This document shows positions 39,599-49,640 of a stretch of 64,000 nucleotides of DNA, in pieces; position 1 is the first letter of the stretch, and each line of letters opens with the position of its first letter. The stretch lies in NCBI RefSeq assembly GCF_047495875.1, contig NC_092497.1:3791437-3855436 (forward strand), in the 5' to 3' direction. The translations under genes and the position numbers were made by a program. The stretch comes from Pithys albifrons albifrons (taxonomy: Eukaryota > Chordata > Aves > Passeriformes > Thamnophilidae). The notes beneath the pieces are model-generated. The model was given only the letters and a program-made list of their open reading frames with translations, was not told the origin of the DNA and made no database searches.

Positions 39599-39718
39599 TT
39601 GTCTGTTTCTCAACCCATGAGTTTCCCCATTTATACCCTTTCAATTCTGTCACCCATCCTGCTGGTGGGGGAGTGAGCAAGTGGCTGCTTGGGGCTTGGT
39701 TGGGATTAAACCATGACA

Positions 39719-42700
39719 ACTGGGATACCATTAAATGCCCCACAGGAACGTCTGTGCTGATCTGACAAAGGTCAAGTCTCTTTCCGTGGGTTTCTCTGAG
39801 CTACAATTAGCAGAATGCAAGCTCTTTACTTTGAGAAGAATTGAATATATCAGGATAGAGGTGGCAGAAAATGGAGCAGAACAAAAGCAATCCCAAACCA
39901 AGAAGGAAGATCTTGATATGGCGTCACCCAAATCTGGGCACCCTCCTACATCCCACAGGCACTCAAGCACTACAAGGCAGAGGAGGGAGGCAGAGGAAAT
40001 ATTCTGTGCCTACACTCTTCATCACACACACCACAAAGCCTTCTTTCTTTGTGAAAAGGTTTCAAAGCTGCCATCAGAGGCTCTTACCCTGATATGGGAG
40101 CTGTTGAGTGGAACATGTCCCTTTGAATGGTTTAGATCATGACCCTTTTAACACTCTGCCTTGAACTGACTGGGCTGCAGATGGAGCTTGGGAGGGAGCT
40201 TCTTACAGTGAGCTGGCTGTAGTTCAGCAACAGCACTTTCTTTGTGGCACCAAGGCTGCCATCCACCTTTTGCAGTGCCTGCTTTCACAAGGGAAAGAAA
40301 ATTGAGACACTTGTGTCAGGTGGCTGGTGTCACCTCCCAACTCCTATTTGGACAACTGCTATTTGGCCGTGGCAGCAGCAACTAGAAGCACCATGTGGGC
40401 TTGCAGTCTTGATGTTTCATGGTGGCTCCCTGACACTGGAAGTTTTAATACCAGGAGGATGGCAGATGACTTCATGCCAGCAGAATCTAATACCTTATGA
40501 TCCTGTGATCTAGTGCAAAAGGTGGGAGGAGTAGGAAGCCCAGCAGGCACCTGATTGAAGAGGCTGTGGGAGATAAGAGGAGACAGTGTCCTGCTGTGCA
40601 TTTCTTCCACCTCCATAACCTTCTTATTTTCAAAGAGTTTCCATAGGGCTGTGGTAGCTATTGTTCTCCCAGACCTGGTGCATCAGCATCCCCAATACAC
40701 TGGGAGCAGTTTGTTACTCACACACTGCTAGCCCTTCTTCATGTCAGTAAAATGAGCAGCTTGTTTGGCTTCAAGAAGCAGCAAAATGTGTGCAAGTTGC
40801 ACATTCCCGTGCTAGCAGGGGGATGCTGCATACTCTATAACCAGCATGGGCTGCCCTGGGCATGTGATCATGCTCAGACACAGATGCTTGCACAGTGAAT
40901 TCCACAAAAATATATCTGTCCTTTCTTCCTTCCTATACTGACCACAGCAGCCTGGTCAAACTTTGGCACAACTGTTATTGATGTGTAGAGTCAGCAATAA
41001 AAGAATGATTCTTTATGCTCAGTTTTCAAGGAGGTTGCAGATTCATCCTGGCCATAAAGATAAAAAGGAGGCTAATTTCAACCTAAAGCAAAGTTTAAGA
41101 AGTAATTCTGTACAAAGAGGCAGGTAAAATCAATGTAAAAGTAATTCTTATTTTTTTTGTTGTTTGGCTCTGTAAAAAGAGAATTACCATCAGGGCTGTG
41201 AATTTTTTGAAATCTGCACTATTTTTTTTCCTAAAAAGGGTTGAAATAGGTGTAAGCATTACTATTATTACCTCTAAAATGACTGAGACACTTCCATGTG
41301 AGTTTCCATTCACAGTCAGATATCCATATTCACCATGTGCATGCCATTGATTTGGGACCTTCAGGTTCCCTGTGGTCCAAAGACTCAAGGTTCATTTTGT
41401 GTTGCATTTTTTGCCAAAATGGGGTTATTAGTGATAGCAAATACTGCAAGGTCACCCACAGCCTTGATAGGAACAGGAAGGTAGGAGAATATGAGGGAGA
41501 AACTGTAAGATGTAATATGCAACTGCAGCTGACAAACCTAAGTGTATTTGCCAGTATTTCTATTCCCTGTTTCAAATTGATTACCCTGGCCCTAGTGATT
41601 AACCCCCTGAATATACCCAAGAAGGATATTCACAGAAAGGATCTCATGATAAAAAGGCTATTCCTGGCCGTCTTTCCATCACATCATAATCTGTCCACTA
41701 ATATGGCTTGAGATCTCAGCTGATCAAAAGGTCATAAGATGCTACTGCTAAGTATCACTCTCTCTCTGTTCAGCCAAAGGCATTTTTACTCCATTCAGCA
41801 GTCAGAGGAATGCAATAGCAAAGCTTTCAAATCTGTTTGTGTAATAGATGAAGTCTTCTCTACATGGCATTTATCATCCTTCAGGGAATGACACCTGATA
41901 AATAAATCTCTAGCTCCCAGTGAATTTAAATAAAACAAGGGCAAATCATATTGCTGCACACTGTAAATATAAAACTGCAGGGAACTTAAGAGTTCCCAAT
42001 CTCTCAGCACCTCCTTTGCTGCAAAAGCTATAAAGTGCTGACCACCCTCAGATTCTGCCAAAATCAAGGGAGTACATTACGAAGAGCATGCTGGTAACAT
42101 AGGAGGGTGTAAAAGACAAAACACACGTTTAGTCTAATGAAATGATAAAAATTATTTTTTCTTTATGTTAGTAAAAACAACAACAACAACAACAAACTAA
42201 TAGAAGTGTTTATTAGCATATCAATAGGAATGATAGAGTGAAAATGGGGGGGGAAACTAATAAATGGGGCAATGTGTTTCCCAGGGAATAACACTAGGGG
42301 GGACAATTTTCAAACATCCTGGGATGAATAAATACTAAACCACATCCTACCCAACACCACCACTGTACTGTCGTGTACCAGTGGCTACTGGTCTATATGA
42401 TGCCATCCATGGCCAGCAGCACTAACTGCAGCCACTTCTCTGGTCATCCTGCTTCCAAGCCGTTCAATTTGGGCAGAGATCCCTGCTCAGAACAGGAAAG
42501 GAAAGAGGGTACCACTGCCAAGAACCACCTGCTACCTGAAACCCTTGTCTAGTAGTTCTGCAGAGGTAGTTACTGTGGGCACTATCATTGGAAAATGCAC
42601 TGTTTTGTGCCACCAGCACAACTGTAAGTGTTGTCACAACCAAATTAAACCCCTCAGCATTTCCCAGACTATCTACCCAATCCTTGGCTTTCCAGACCTC

Positions 42701-45700
42701 TATACCAGGACCAACAGACAGTTTCTTTAACTGCAACTGGCAGTCATTTTGCTCCTCTCCATGCTTTCAAAGCTGAGAGACGTCAAAGATTAGCAGAAAA
42801 AATCATGACTATTTTTCCCTAAGAAGCAACGCTGGTAATAGGCTTCAGGAAAAATCCTCCTAAATGCAAGTGATAAGCGTAGACTGTGTGAAGGCTGACA
42901 GGTCTGATTATAATTACCACTGCAAGGGGACTAGCACTAACCTCTTTTCTGGAAGGCAATGACAATTCCTGGATGGAAACATGCAAGTGAATTATCACAA
43001 ACAAAATCATTGCAAGTAGGAATGATTCACTAGGAAACTAAGTAAGATCCAGATTTGGGGGTGAGGGGAAAAGAAAAACACAACAAACAAACAAACAACT
43101 AAACCAAAACCCACCAAACATTGAGCATCCATTAAAGTTTAATCCAATAGAAAATGGCACTTAACCGTACACTGAAGTTTTGCTGACTTCAGGATGATGG
43201 GGGAAAAAGAATCAAGAGGGTCACATGAAGCATGGGTGGACTGATGCGGGCAAGAAGTGTTTGGAAACAAATTACATATTCTGCAACTGTACTTAAAGAA
43301 CATAGGCTGCACCATAATATGAACAAGAAGTCCCAGGGAGAATGCTGGTCCAGACTGAGCTAAATATTCAGAACCAAGACAAAACTCAGGCAGCCTTCTA
43401 TCAAGATTTCTCCCTTTTCCCACATCTTAGCAGGAAGAAACTCAGACAGAACCAATACAGAACCCTTAAATTGCTTCTATCCACTGAATTCCGAAAATTG
43501 CATCTATACCTTAACTGAAATACCACAGCACCCAGCTTTCAGAAAGATTGTGAGGATAGGTAGTATTCCTTCAAGATCATCCTGCATTTACCTTTGTGCT
43601 TTCTCTGACAGCATTACATTTTTCCTAGTTTTCAGGGGTTTTTTGGCACTTCTCACTCCATTTCCACTGGAAAGTTGGAAATAGGGAAGCTTGGGCAATC
43701 TGGAATAAAAGTAGCACTACAGCAGCTTTTTCTTTCTGAGCACAGGGCAAGAGATATTACCCTCTTAATAGTGGGATATAACTGCAGAGGAGATGAAGAG
43801 AAGAGCCTCAGAGTCAAAGGCAGTTTTAAGAGTTTCATTCTCATTATATCTCAATGGAGTGAAGCAAATAAATTGTGCAAGGAGACATATGGAAGCTCAC
43901 TACGCGAATGGCCTATTTAAGGCTCTTACTTCCTAATTAGGTCCTGGTGTCAGGAGGTTGGTAACAATTATTCACACATAGATCATTTGGATACAATACA
44001 AACTGTTCTAAAATCCAAACCATCATAATGGCTTGCATTTAAAAGAAACCTTATTTAGCTTGATCCTTTTAGACTCGTTTTCTTAGGGTTTGGATTATCA
44101 GTTTCTGTGCTATCCGTACCTAAATTTTGTGTCTAACACTGCAAAAATGTGTTTGGAAGCAGAAAAGGAATAAACAAAAAAACATCACAGCCATAAACCC
44201 TTGTTCTTACCTTGTTCACAGATTTCGTCACTGGACTCTGCACAGGGAACCCACATTCTCTTCCCAAATTCTTCATCTGACTCTGTGGTGTTCCCCAAAG
44301 CGAAGAGAAAAGAGAAAAGAGAAAACCTTGATTGGTGGAGTGACTTTGTAGAAAATGGTCACAAGCCTCCAGAGTTTTGCTCTGCCTTTTCAATTTCTGT
44401 ACATCTTTCAGTATGGCTCCCACTGTCCACCGGCCCCTAGTGCTGGGGTTCATCCTCAGCCCTGAAGAGTTTTGGAGGGTCCCCCAAGCTTCCCCTTGCC
44501 TCACACAAACGTGTCGTTTTCCCCTCCCAAATATCCCTTGTAAATATATTGGAACTAAAGGGCCATCACAGCTTTTCCCAGCAGTTGTGGGGCATGTAGT
44601 GAGCAGTAATGCCAGGGAGTGATGCCACGGATTCCTCTGACAATCCCTGTTAGAAAGGCTTGGGAAGAGCAGGAAGGAGCCATAAGATGTCAAGTTGCCT
44701 GTTTAGTATAGGAGTTAAAGGAGCTGAAGCTAAGAATTACCACACTGCAAAACCATTTAAAACAGGGTAAGTACTTGTGATTCAACATTATGACTGCAGC
44801 AAACCTGCTCTGCCCTGTACTTTGGTACTTCTGGTGTGAAAATTGGGTCTTCCCTCCCTTTCTTCCACTCCCATCTTTCCTCTTTGTCCATCTTTCTAGA
44901 CCTTCACACAAAGGTGAAATATCTTACATTTTCACCTGTGGTGGTGTACATCAGAGAGTGGGGTTTTTTGCTTTGCTTTTCACTGATTTTGCCAAAGGCA
45001 TCTTTTTAAGCATCAGCCTGTGCAAAGATAATAGGTGACACAATTCTCAGTAACTGGAATCAGCAACAAATCAGCCATCTGCCACTCCAGGGGGCTGAGA
45101 TTAACCCAGCTACTGGACCGTGACTGCAAAGTATTTGCACATTTAGATTACAGAAATATGTGGTTACCAGTCCAAAAAAATACGACTGAGAGTGGGAAAG
45201 GTATAGGGAGAAAGAGTGGAAGATAGCCTTGGAAGAGCCCTGTAGATTAACCCTTCCAAACCAAGTCATAACAACTCCAAGAAGACAATGTTTGTGATTA
45301 AAATGTTAAAAGGGTGAAAGATTTGAAGGAAACAACTTGATGTACATGAGACATCATGTTTCAGGAAAATGCATCCAATGGCACCTCTTTGATACAGGAA
45401 GAAATAAAGGCAAAACCATTCAGCTACCCTGTCAATGCCTTCCCTCATTGGGAAGTATGACCAAGCTGCCCAGATGGCTTACTTGACCTGTTGGAAAGTA
45501 CAAGAGTAGCAATTTTGCCCCAAAGTTCTCTTACTCTCAGGATACCAAGGAAAGGAAAAAGGTCTGAATTCTGAAGTTACAAGGTTTAGGAAAGTCTTCA
45601 TTTGTTGCTACCAGTTCACTTTCTTGAGTAACAAACACTACGTTGCTACTGTGCACACATGGATACTGTGAGTCCACGTTAATACTTGTCCATATGTTTG

Positions 45701-46021
45701 GAGTCCTCTCTGTAAATTTGCTGGAAGTTGTTATTTGGTAACTCAAGTACTAAACTCATTAGTAAACACAAGCTGGCTCCAAATCTAAAAGCATGGATTC
45801 CCTGTACAGTTGTATGGTGTGTCTGGACATGGTGGGTCTGGTTTCTTCTGGTCACTTTGATGTAGGCTTTAATCCCCAACCCTGCCATTTTCTCTTCTAG
45901 ATTAGAATCCCACAGAACCTGGAGATTCCCCTTCTCAGATGTCTCAGGTTAAAAAGAGCAGGTTGTGCCCAGAGGAAGATGTATATCTGCAGGCAAAAGT
46001 ATCTGCAAGAATGTCTGGAAA
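39719..46021. other. Unique non-coding stretch
   Basis: About 6.3 kb without a supported gene. Small simple repeats are (CAA)n at 42178-42196, (AAAC)n at about 43082-43104 and three GAGAAAA units at 44305-44325. Frames of 135-186 codons (39735-40142 plus, 41298-41711 plus, 44133-44693 minus) have no recognisable domain and no splice context that I trust. Confidence 0.42.
42178..42196. repeat. (CAA)n microsatellite
   Basis: Six CAA units in a row within an A-rich context. Confidence 0.85.
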
Positions 46022-46447
46022 ATTCTGGAACATCTTACATACGAGAAAAGACTGAGAGAATTGGAATTGCTCGGTCTGGAGAAGACTCCGGGAGATCATG
46101 AGTACCTGCCAGTACCTAAAGAGGCTAGATGAGAGCTAGAGAAGGACCTTTTACAAGAGCCTGATGTGACAGGACACGGGGAAATGAATTCCAACTGACA
46201 GAGGGAGGGGTTAGATGGGATATTGGGAAGAAATTATTCCCTGTGAGGGTGGTGAGGCAGTGGCACAAGTTGCCCAGAACAGTTGTGGCTATTCCATTCC
46301 TGGAAATGTTCAAGGCCAGGTTGGATGGGGCTTGGAGCAACCTGGTCTGTTGGTAGATGTCCCTGCCTATGGCAGGGGGTTGGAACAAGATGGTTTTCAA
46401 TGTTCATTCCAACCCACACCATTACAGGATTCCCTGATTCTATGAAA
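46022..46447 (+). repeat. CR1 LINE, long 3' fragment
   Basis: In sense order the segment holds CTGGAACATCTTACATACGA, AAGACTGAGAGAATTGGAAT, TCTGGAGAAGACTCCGGGAG, CCAGTACCTAAAGAGGCTAG, AGAAATTATTCCCTGTGAGG, GTGGTGAGGCAGTGGCACAA, AATGTTCAAGGCCAGGTTGG, ATGGGGCTTGGAGCAACCTG and a final CCTGATTCTATGAA. This covers the end of ORF2 and the 3' UTR of avian CR1. It is 5' truncated, with several indels. Confidence 0.95.
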
Positions 46448-47829
46448 TTCAGGCAAGGTCTGCATGGTACACACCCTTGGTGAGGATGGCAGCTTAAATA
46501 AACAGCTCAACTCATGAAGTCCAAAGACATAAGTGAAAAGCAAACAGCATGCATGTGTGTTTATAGAAACCCCTGTACTTATACATGTCTTTTATTTAGA
46601 GAAAATGGGTAGAGTCATGTGTAAGGTACAATAGCACATTCCAACCCTCCTGTTCCAATCCTCTTGTTGATATCTGCCATGGTTTCTTCAGCCTCTCCAA
46701 GGTTTTCTGGGCCAAGCACGACATTCCCTGCAGTTGTAACAAAGAAAAAGAGCAGGAAGAAATGACGGCACCTTCTCTGTACAAGCCCAAGTTGCACTGC
46801 AGCAACCTCATGGTAAAAGGCACAGCTCAGAGGAAAAGAAGTGAAAAGGATCAATTGCTGTAGTCATGCTACTCCACACAAAACCTGCATCACCTCAGAA
46901 ATGAGTGCACCTCCCAAAGGCATTAATCTGGGATTGAGCATTTGATTCTCCACAGAGTAAGGACTATTGATCTGCAAGGAGCTGTGGGAAGAGGGTGAGG
47001 ACAGCAAGCTAAATAACACCTTTGAATCTCCCTGAATTCCTTACTATCATAGTATTTCCAAAAAGGCATTGCCTGGGCAGAGCTATGCGCTCCCAAACCA
47101 GGTCTACATGTCTCAGACCAAAGGTGAGGTTTGAAGTGGTTTGGAGTATCTAGTAGGACATGGTTTTCAGGTCAGAGAGAGGTCACAGGGATCGTTCCAC
47201 ACCTGGGACTACAAAATGGGCCAAGACAGCAACCCCAAAACCCACGAGCTTCTGAGATGTATCAAGTTAATGAGGCTCTGCCCATGCTTTAGAAAGGTCT
47301 CCTTGAACGTGACCTGCTGGCTATGTGAGGGCTGAAACTGATAGAATAGGATCTGGACCTGTTTTCAAAACCAAAGACTGTGGTTTTCTCTTTCTCCAGA
47401 CTCTACAGTTTCTGTAAAAGACAATCTAAAACTCCAAGTCCAAATTCCAAAATAGTCCAAAAAGGAACATCTGCAGGGTGTGTGTGTGGGAATATTTGCA
47501 TTTAACTTCAACTATTAAACTACTACAAGAGTGCTTGTGCTGCTACTAAACATTAAAATGAAAAAAAAGAAAAAAAAGAAAAAAGAAAAAATCAAAACAC
47601 CATTAAAAAAAAAGGTGGGATTTTTTAATATCTTTTTTTCCTTGCCTGTGAATAGAGGGACAAGGGGGACAACACAGGGCAAAACCTTTCCTTTCAGATA
47701 AAAATCAGCACAAAACTCCTGCCCTGTTCTTGTCAATGAACCAGTCTTATGAACGGATGCAGTTTCACCCCTACATGATATTTTTTGTTTGTTTTATGCA
47801 GACAGGCTTTACAGGAAGAGGTTTTTGCA
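46448..47829. other. Unique non-coding stretch
   Basis: No gene is recognised. A-rich low complexity occurs at 47561-47615, and a short GT run at about 47479-47488. Confidence 0.45.
47561..47591. repeat. A-rich (AAAAAAAG)n low-complexity tract
   Basis: Runs of six to eight A are separated by single G residues; a further A-run follows at about 47604-47613. Confidence 0.85.
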
Positions 47830-48125
47830 TCCCAAACAGCGCCACTGCATCAACCAGGCGCTGAGCTGAGCCGTGGAGCTGCCTGGAAGTTGTCTGTCTC
47901 CCAGCAAATGAGAAGCGGAGGGTAACACCGACGCAGGCAAGCTGCACCTTGCAGCAGAGACTCGTGTGTCCTACAAGTAACCTTGCATCAAGACACAGAG
48001 CCACAACAGCAGCCTTATGGGTATAGTGAGAGGAGGAGGACGACGAGAACAGTGAGGAGGAGGGGAAGGGCAACAGGAAAACAATCAGAAAACTCCCTAG
48101 GAATCAAGTCTCCTTTTCCTCTCTC

Positions 48126-48128
<3 letters not shown>

Positions 48129-48162
<34 letters not shown>

Positions 48163-48176
48163 AAAAAAAAAAAAAA
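48129..48176. repeat. Poly(A) tract, A30 plus A15
   Basis: Thirty A (48129-48158), then GGC, then fifteen A (48162-48176), lying within the CpG-rich interval. No AATAAA signal or recognisable retroposed body precedes it, so it does not look like the tail of a processed pseudogene. Confidence 0.95.
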
Positions 48177-48867
48177 GGCGCCGTCCCTGATTTAGAGATG
48201 TAAGCTGGGGATGAGCTCCTTTGCAGTCCATGTCCCCAGCAAAGATCCCCTCCCTTTCCCAGAGTTCCTAAATACCACTGGAGGTGGCTGGAGGAGACAA
48301 GGGTCACATTTAAAAGGCGAAGGGGAAGCTGGGAGGAGGGAGGACACTCCTGAGCCCGGCCAGTGGCCCCGCGGTCTCAGCAATTCTCATTCCTGACACG
48401 TTTCTCTTCTCTCCAGCACAGCCCAGCTTCGAAAAATTAGTGTGGCGCATAGTGCCATTTTCGAGTCGCTGCAGCTCCTTCTTGGCACCGGTTCAGCTTT
48501 TTGTCTTGCCTTCTTCTCCGAGCGCCCAGCGGAGAAAGGAGGAAAGAATGAAAAGCAAGAAAATGAAGCCCCGCTGCTTCGCTGCCGGGGTTGTCAGACC
48601 CCCGCGGCACCCCCACCCTGCCTGCGGCACCCCGCACCCTCCCAGCCTGCTCCCAACCAAACCACTCCGCAAACATAAATCTCTTCCCACCTCCACAGCA
48701 GCCAGTTCACAGCCTGCTCCCCCCCTGCTTCTCCGCCGCCACCCCTTTTCATCGCGCTCTCCCTTTGTACTCCTCTAAATTTTTCCAGCCAAGCGTTACA
48801 ACCTTCTACCCTCCCTTTCTCCTCCATTCCCCAGCCCTCCCACCTCTTCCTCTCACATCGGCAGGGG

Positions 48868-48895
48868 AAAAAAAAAAAAAAAAGAAAAGAAAAGA
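48868..48895. repeat. A-rich simple repeat
   Basis: A run of about 16 A is followed by GAAAAGAAAAG units, within the 3' part of the CpG-rich interval. Confidence 0.9.
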
Positions 48896-49120
48896 TCATG
48901 CCATGGTTGCCAATGCCCTGGCATGTCCTCGGGGTGCGGAGCCCCTGCACCCACACACGCCTCAGAGGTCTGTTCCAGGTTGGAGCTGCCCAGGCGTGAT
49001 GCTCGTGGGCACACACGCGTATGCACACACATGTATGATGGGGCAGGACACACTCTGCTCAGCATCCCTTGGCACTGCTGTAAATACAAGCATGCGTTTG
49101 GCAGCCGAGGAGGGACGCTG

Positions 49121-49376
49121 TATTTTTTTAAGCAAACCAAGCATGGCACTGAGCACTTCCACCAACAACTTCTCAGCCTGCTGTGCTGGCAAACAGCTGA
49201 TGGTTCCAGCCTGGCACCAGCTTTGATTTGTTTTTCTCTCCTCTTAAACACTCTCCTCCCAAATATTCATTCCCTTATTTTATTCTTTTCAGTTTTGTTT
49301 TTTTTTCTTCCCTATTTACTTCTTAGGTTTTCTGTAGAGACATGGCTTGTCCATAAGCTTGTCACTTTCTCTCCGG
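49121..49376. other. Unique stretch between CpG island and CR1
   Basis: T-rich sequence (49270-49325) lies between the island and the CR1 copy. It is spanned by the 322-codon plus-strand frame 48923-49891, which I do not regard as a gene. Confidence 0.45.
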
Positions 49377-49640
49377 TGACTAATGATAGGACTCAAGGGA
49401 ACAGCATGAAGCTGTGTCAGGGAAAGTACAGACTGGATATTAGGAAAAGGTGCTTCACCCAGAGGGTGGTAAGGCCCTGGAATGGACTCCCCAGGGAATT
49501 GCTTACAGCCCCAAGCTTGCATTGTTCAAGCAGCATTTGGACAATGTTCCCAGGGCACATGGTGAGATTCTTGGAATTGGACTCAATTATCGTTGCAAGT
49601 CCCTACCAACTCTGGATGTTCTATGATTCCATGATTCTAG
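49377..49640 (+). repeat. CR1 LINE, 3' fragment with ORF2 end remnant
   Basis: GTGACTAATGATAGGACTCA, AGGGAACAGCATGAAGCTGT, TACAGACTGGATATTAGGAA, AAGGTGCTTCACCCAGAGGG, TGGTAAGGCCCTGGAATGGA, CTCCCCAGGGAATT and the end CTGGATGTTCTATGATTCCATGATT-type tail match sense-oriented CR1. Its last blocks (TTGGAATTGGACTCAATTAT, CCCTACCAACTCTGG) differ from those at 46022-46447 and 28950-29255, so it belongs to another CR1 subfamily. Translated, it keeps the motif order NDRTQGN...[20 protein letters not shown] of the CR1 polyprotein end. The frame is open only by chance preservation. Confidence 0.93.

Larger units (their letters stand above)
39131..39718 (+). mobile_element. Solo LTR of an avian ERVL-type endogenous retrovirus
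   Basis: The element starts TGTGCTGGTTTTGTCTGGGG and ends GGATTAAACCATGACA, so it has TG...CA termini and is 588 bp long. Internal landmarks agree with a family I recall as abundant in songbird genomes: GGTATGGGGCTGTGTTTTGG, TTTTGTTACTGCTGAGCAGG, CCAACTGACCAAAGGGATAT, ATGACATCATGCTCA, a TATAAA box at 39408-39413 and an ATTAAA polyadenylation signal at 39593-39598. These give U3-R-U5 in plus orientation. The flanking 5-mers are AACGG and ACTGG, a 3-of-5 match, so the target-site duplication is decayed or uncertain. No second LTR, primer-binding site or gag/pol/env sequence is present nearby, which is the expected outcome of LTR-LTR recombination. Family assignment is from memory. Confidence 0.9.
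47830..49120. promoter_or_regulatory. CpG island, candidate promoter
   Basis: This is the only CpG-dense interval in the window. By hand I count about 46 CpG dinucleotides between 47839 and 49020, with about 33 of them in 48300-49020, whereas most flanking kilobases carry only a handful. The core 48350-48850 is also C/G-rich with CCGCGG, CTCCGCCGCC and CATCGCGCTC clusters. A TATA-like ATTTAAAAGG lies at 48308-48317. In birds such islands usually mark transcription start regions. No first coding exon can be recognised on either strand: the long frames at 48440-48778, 48591-49226 and 48594-49028 have no family resemblance and no convincing donor site follows. It could serve a non-coding RNA, an alternative promoter of a distant gene, or an orphan island. 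Direction is undetermined. Confidence 0.55.

Noticed and set aside
40809..40826. CTCF-like site (GCTAGCAGGGGGATGCTG)
   Set aside because: It fits the core only partly and cannot be distinguished from chance without a matrix score or ChIP data.
44133..44693. 186-codon minus-strand open frame
   Set aside because: No recognisable domain, no flanking splice or promoter signals, and overlapping frames on the other strand. Probably chance, though I cannot exclude a non-coding exon.
46215..46445. Overlapping frames in several phases
   Set aside because: All lie within the CR1 copy 46022-46447.
47983..48195. Possible processed pseudogene ending in the poly(A) tract
   Set aside because: There is no AATAAA or ATTAAA within the 30 bases before the A-run and no recognisable coding body; the lysine-rich frame is just the A-tract.
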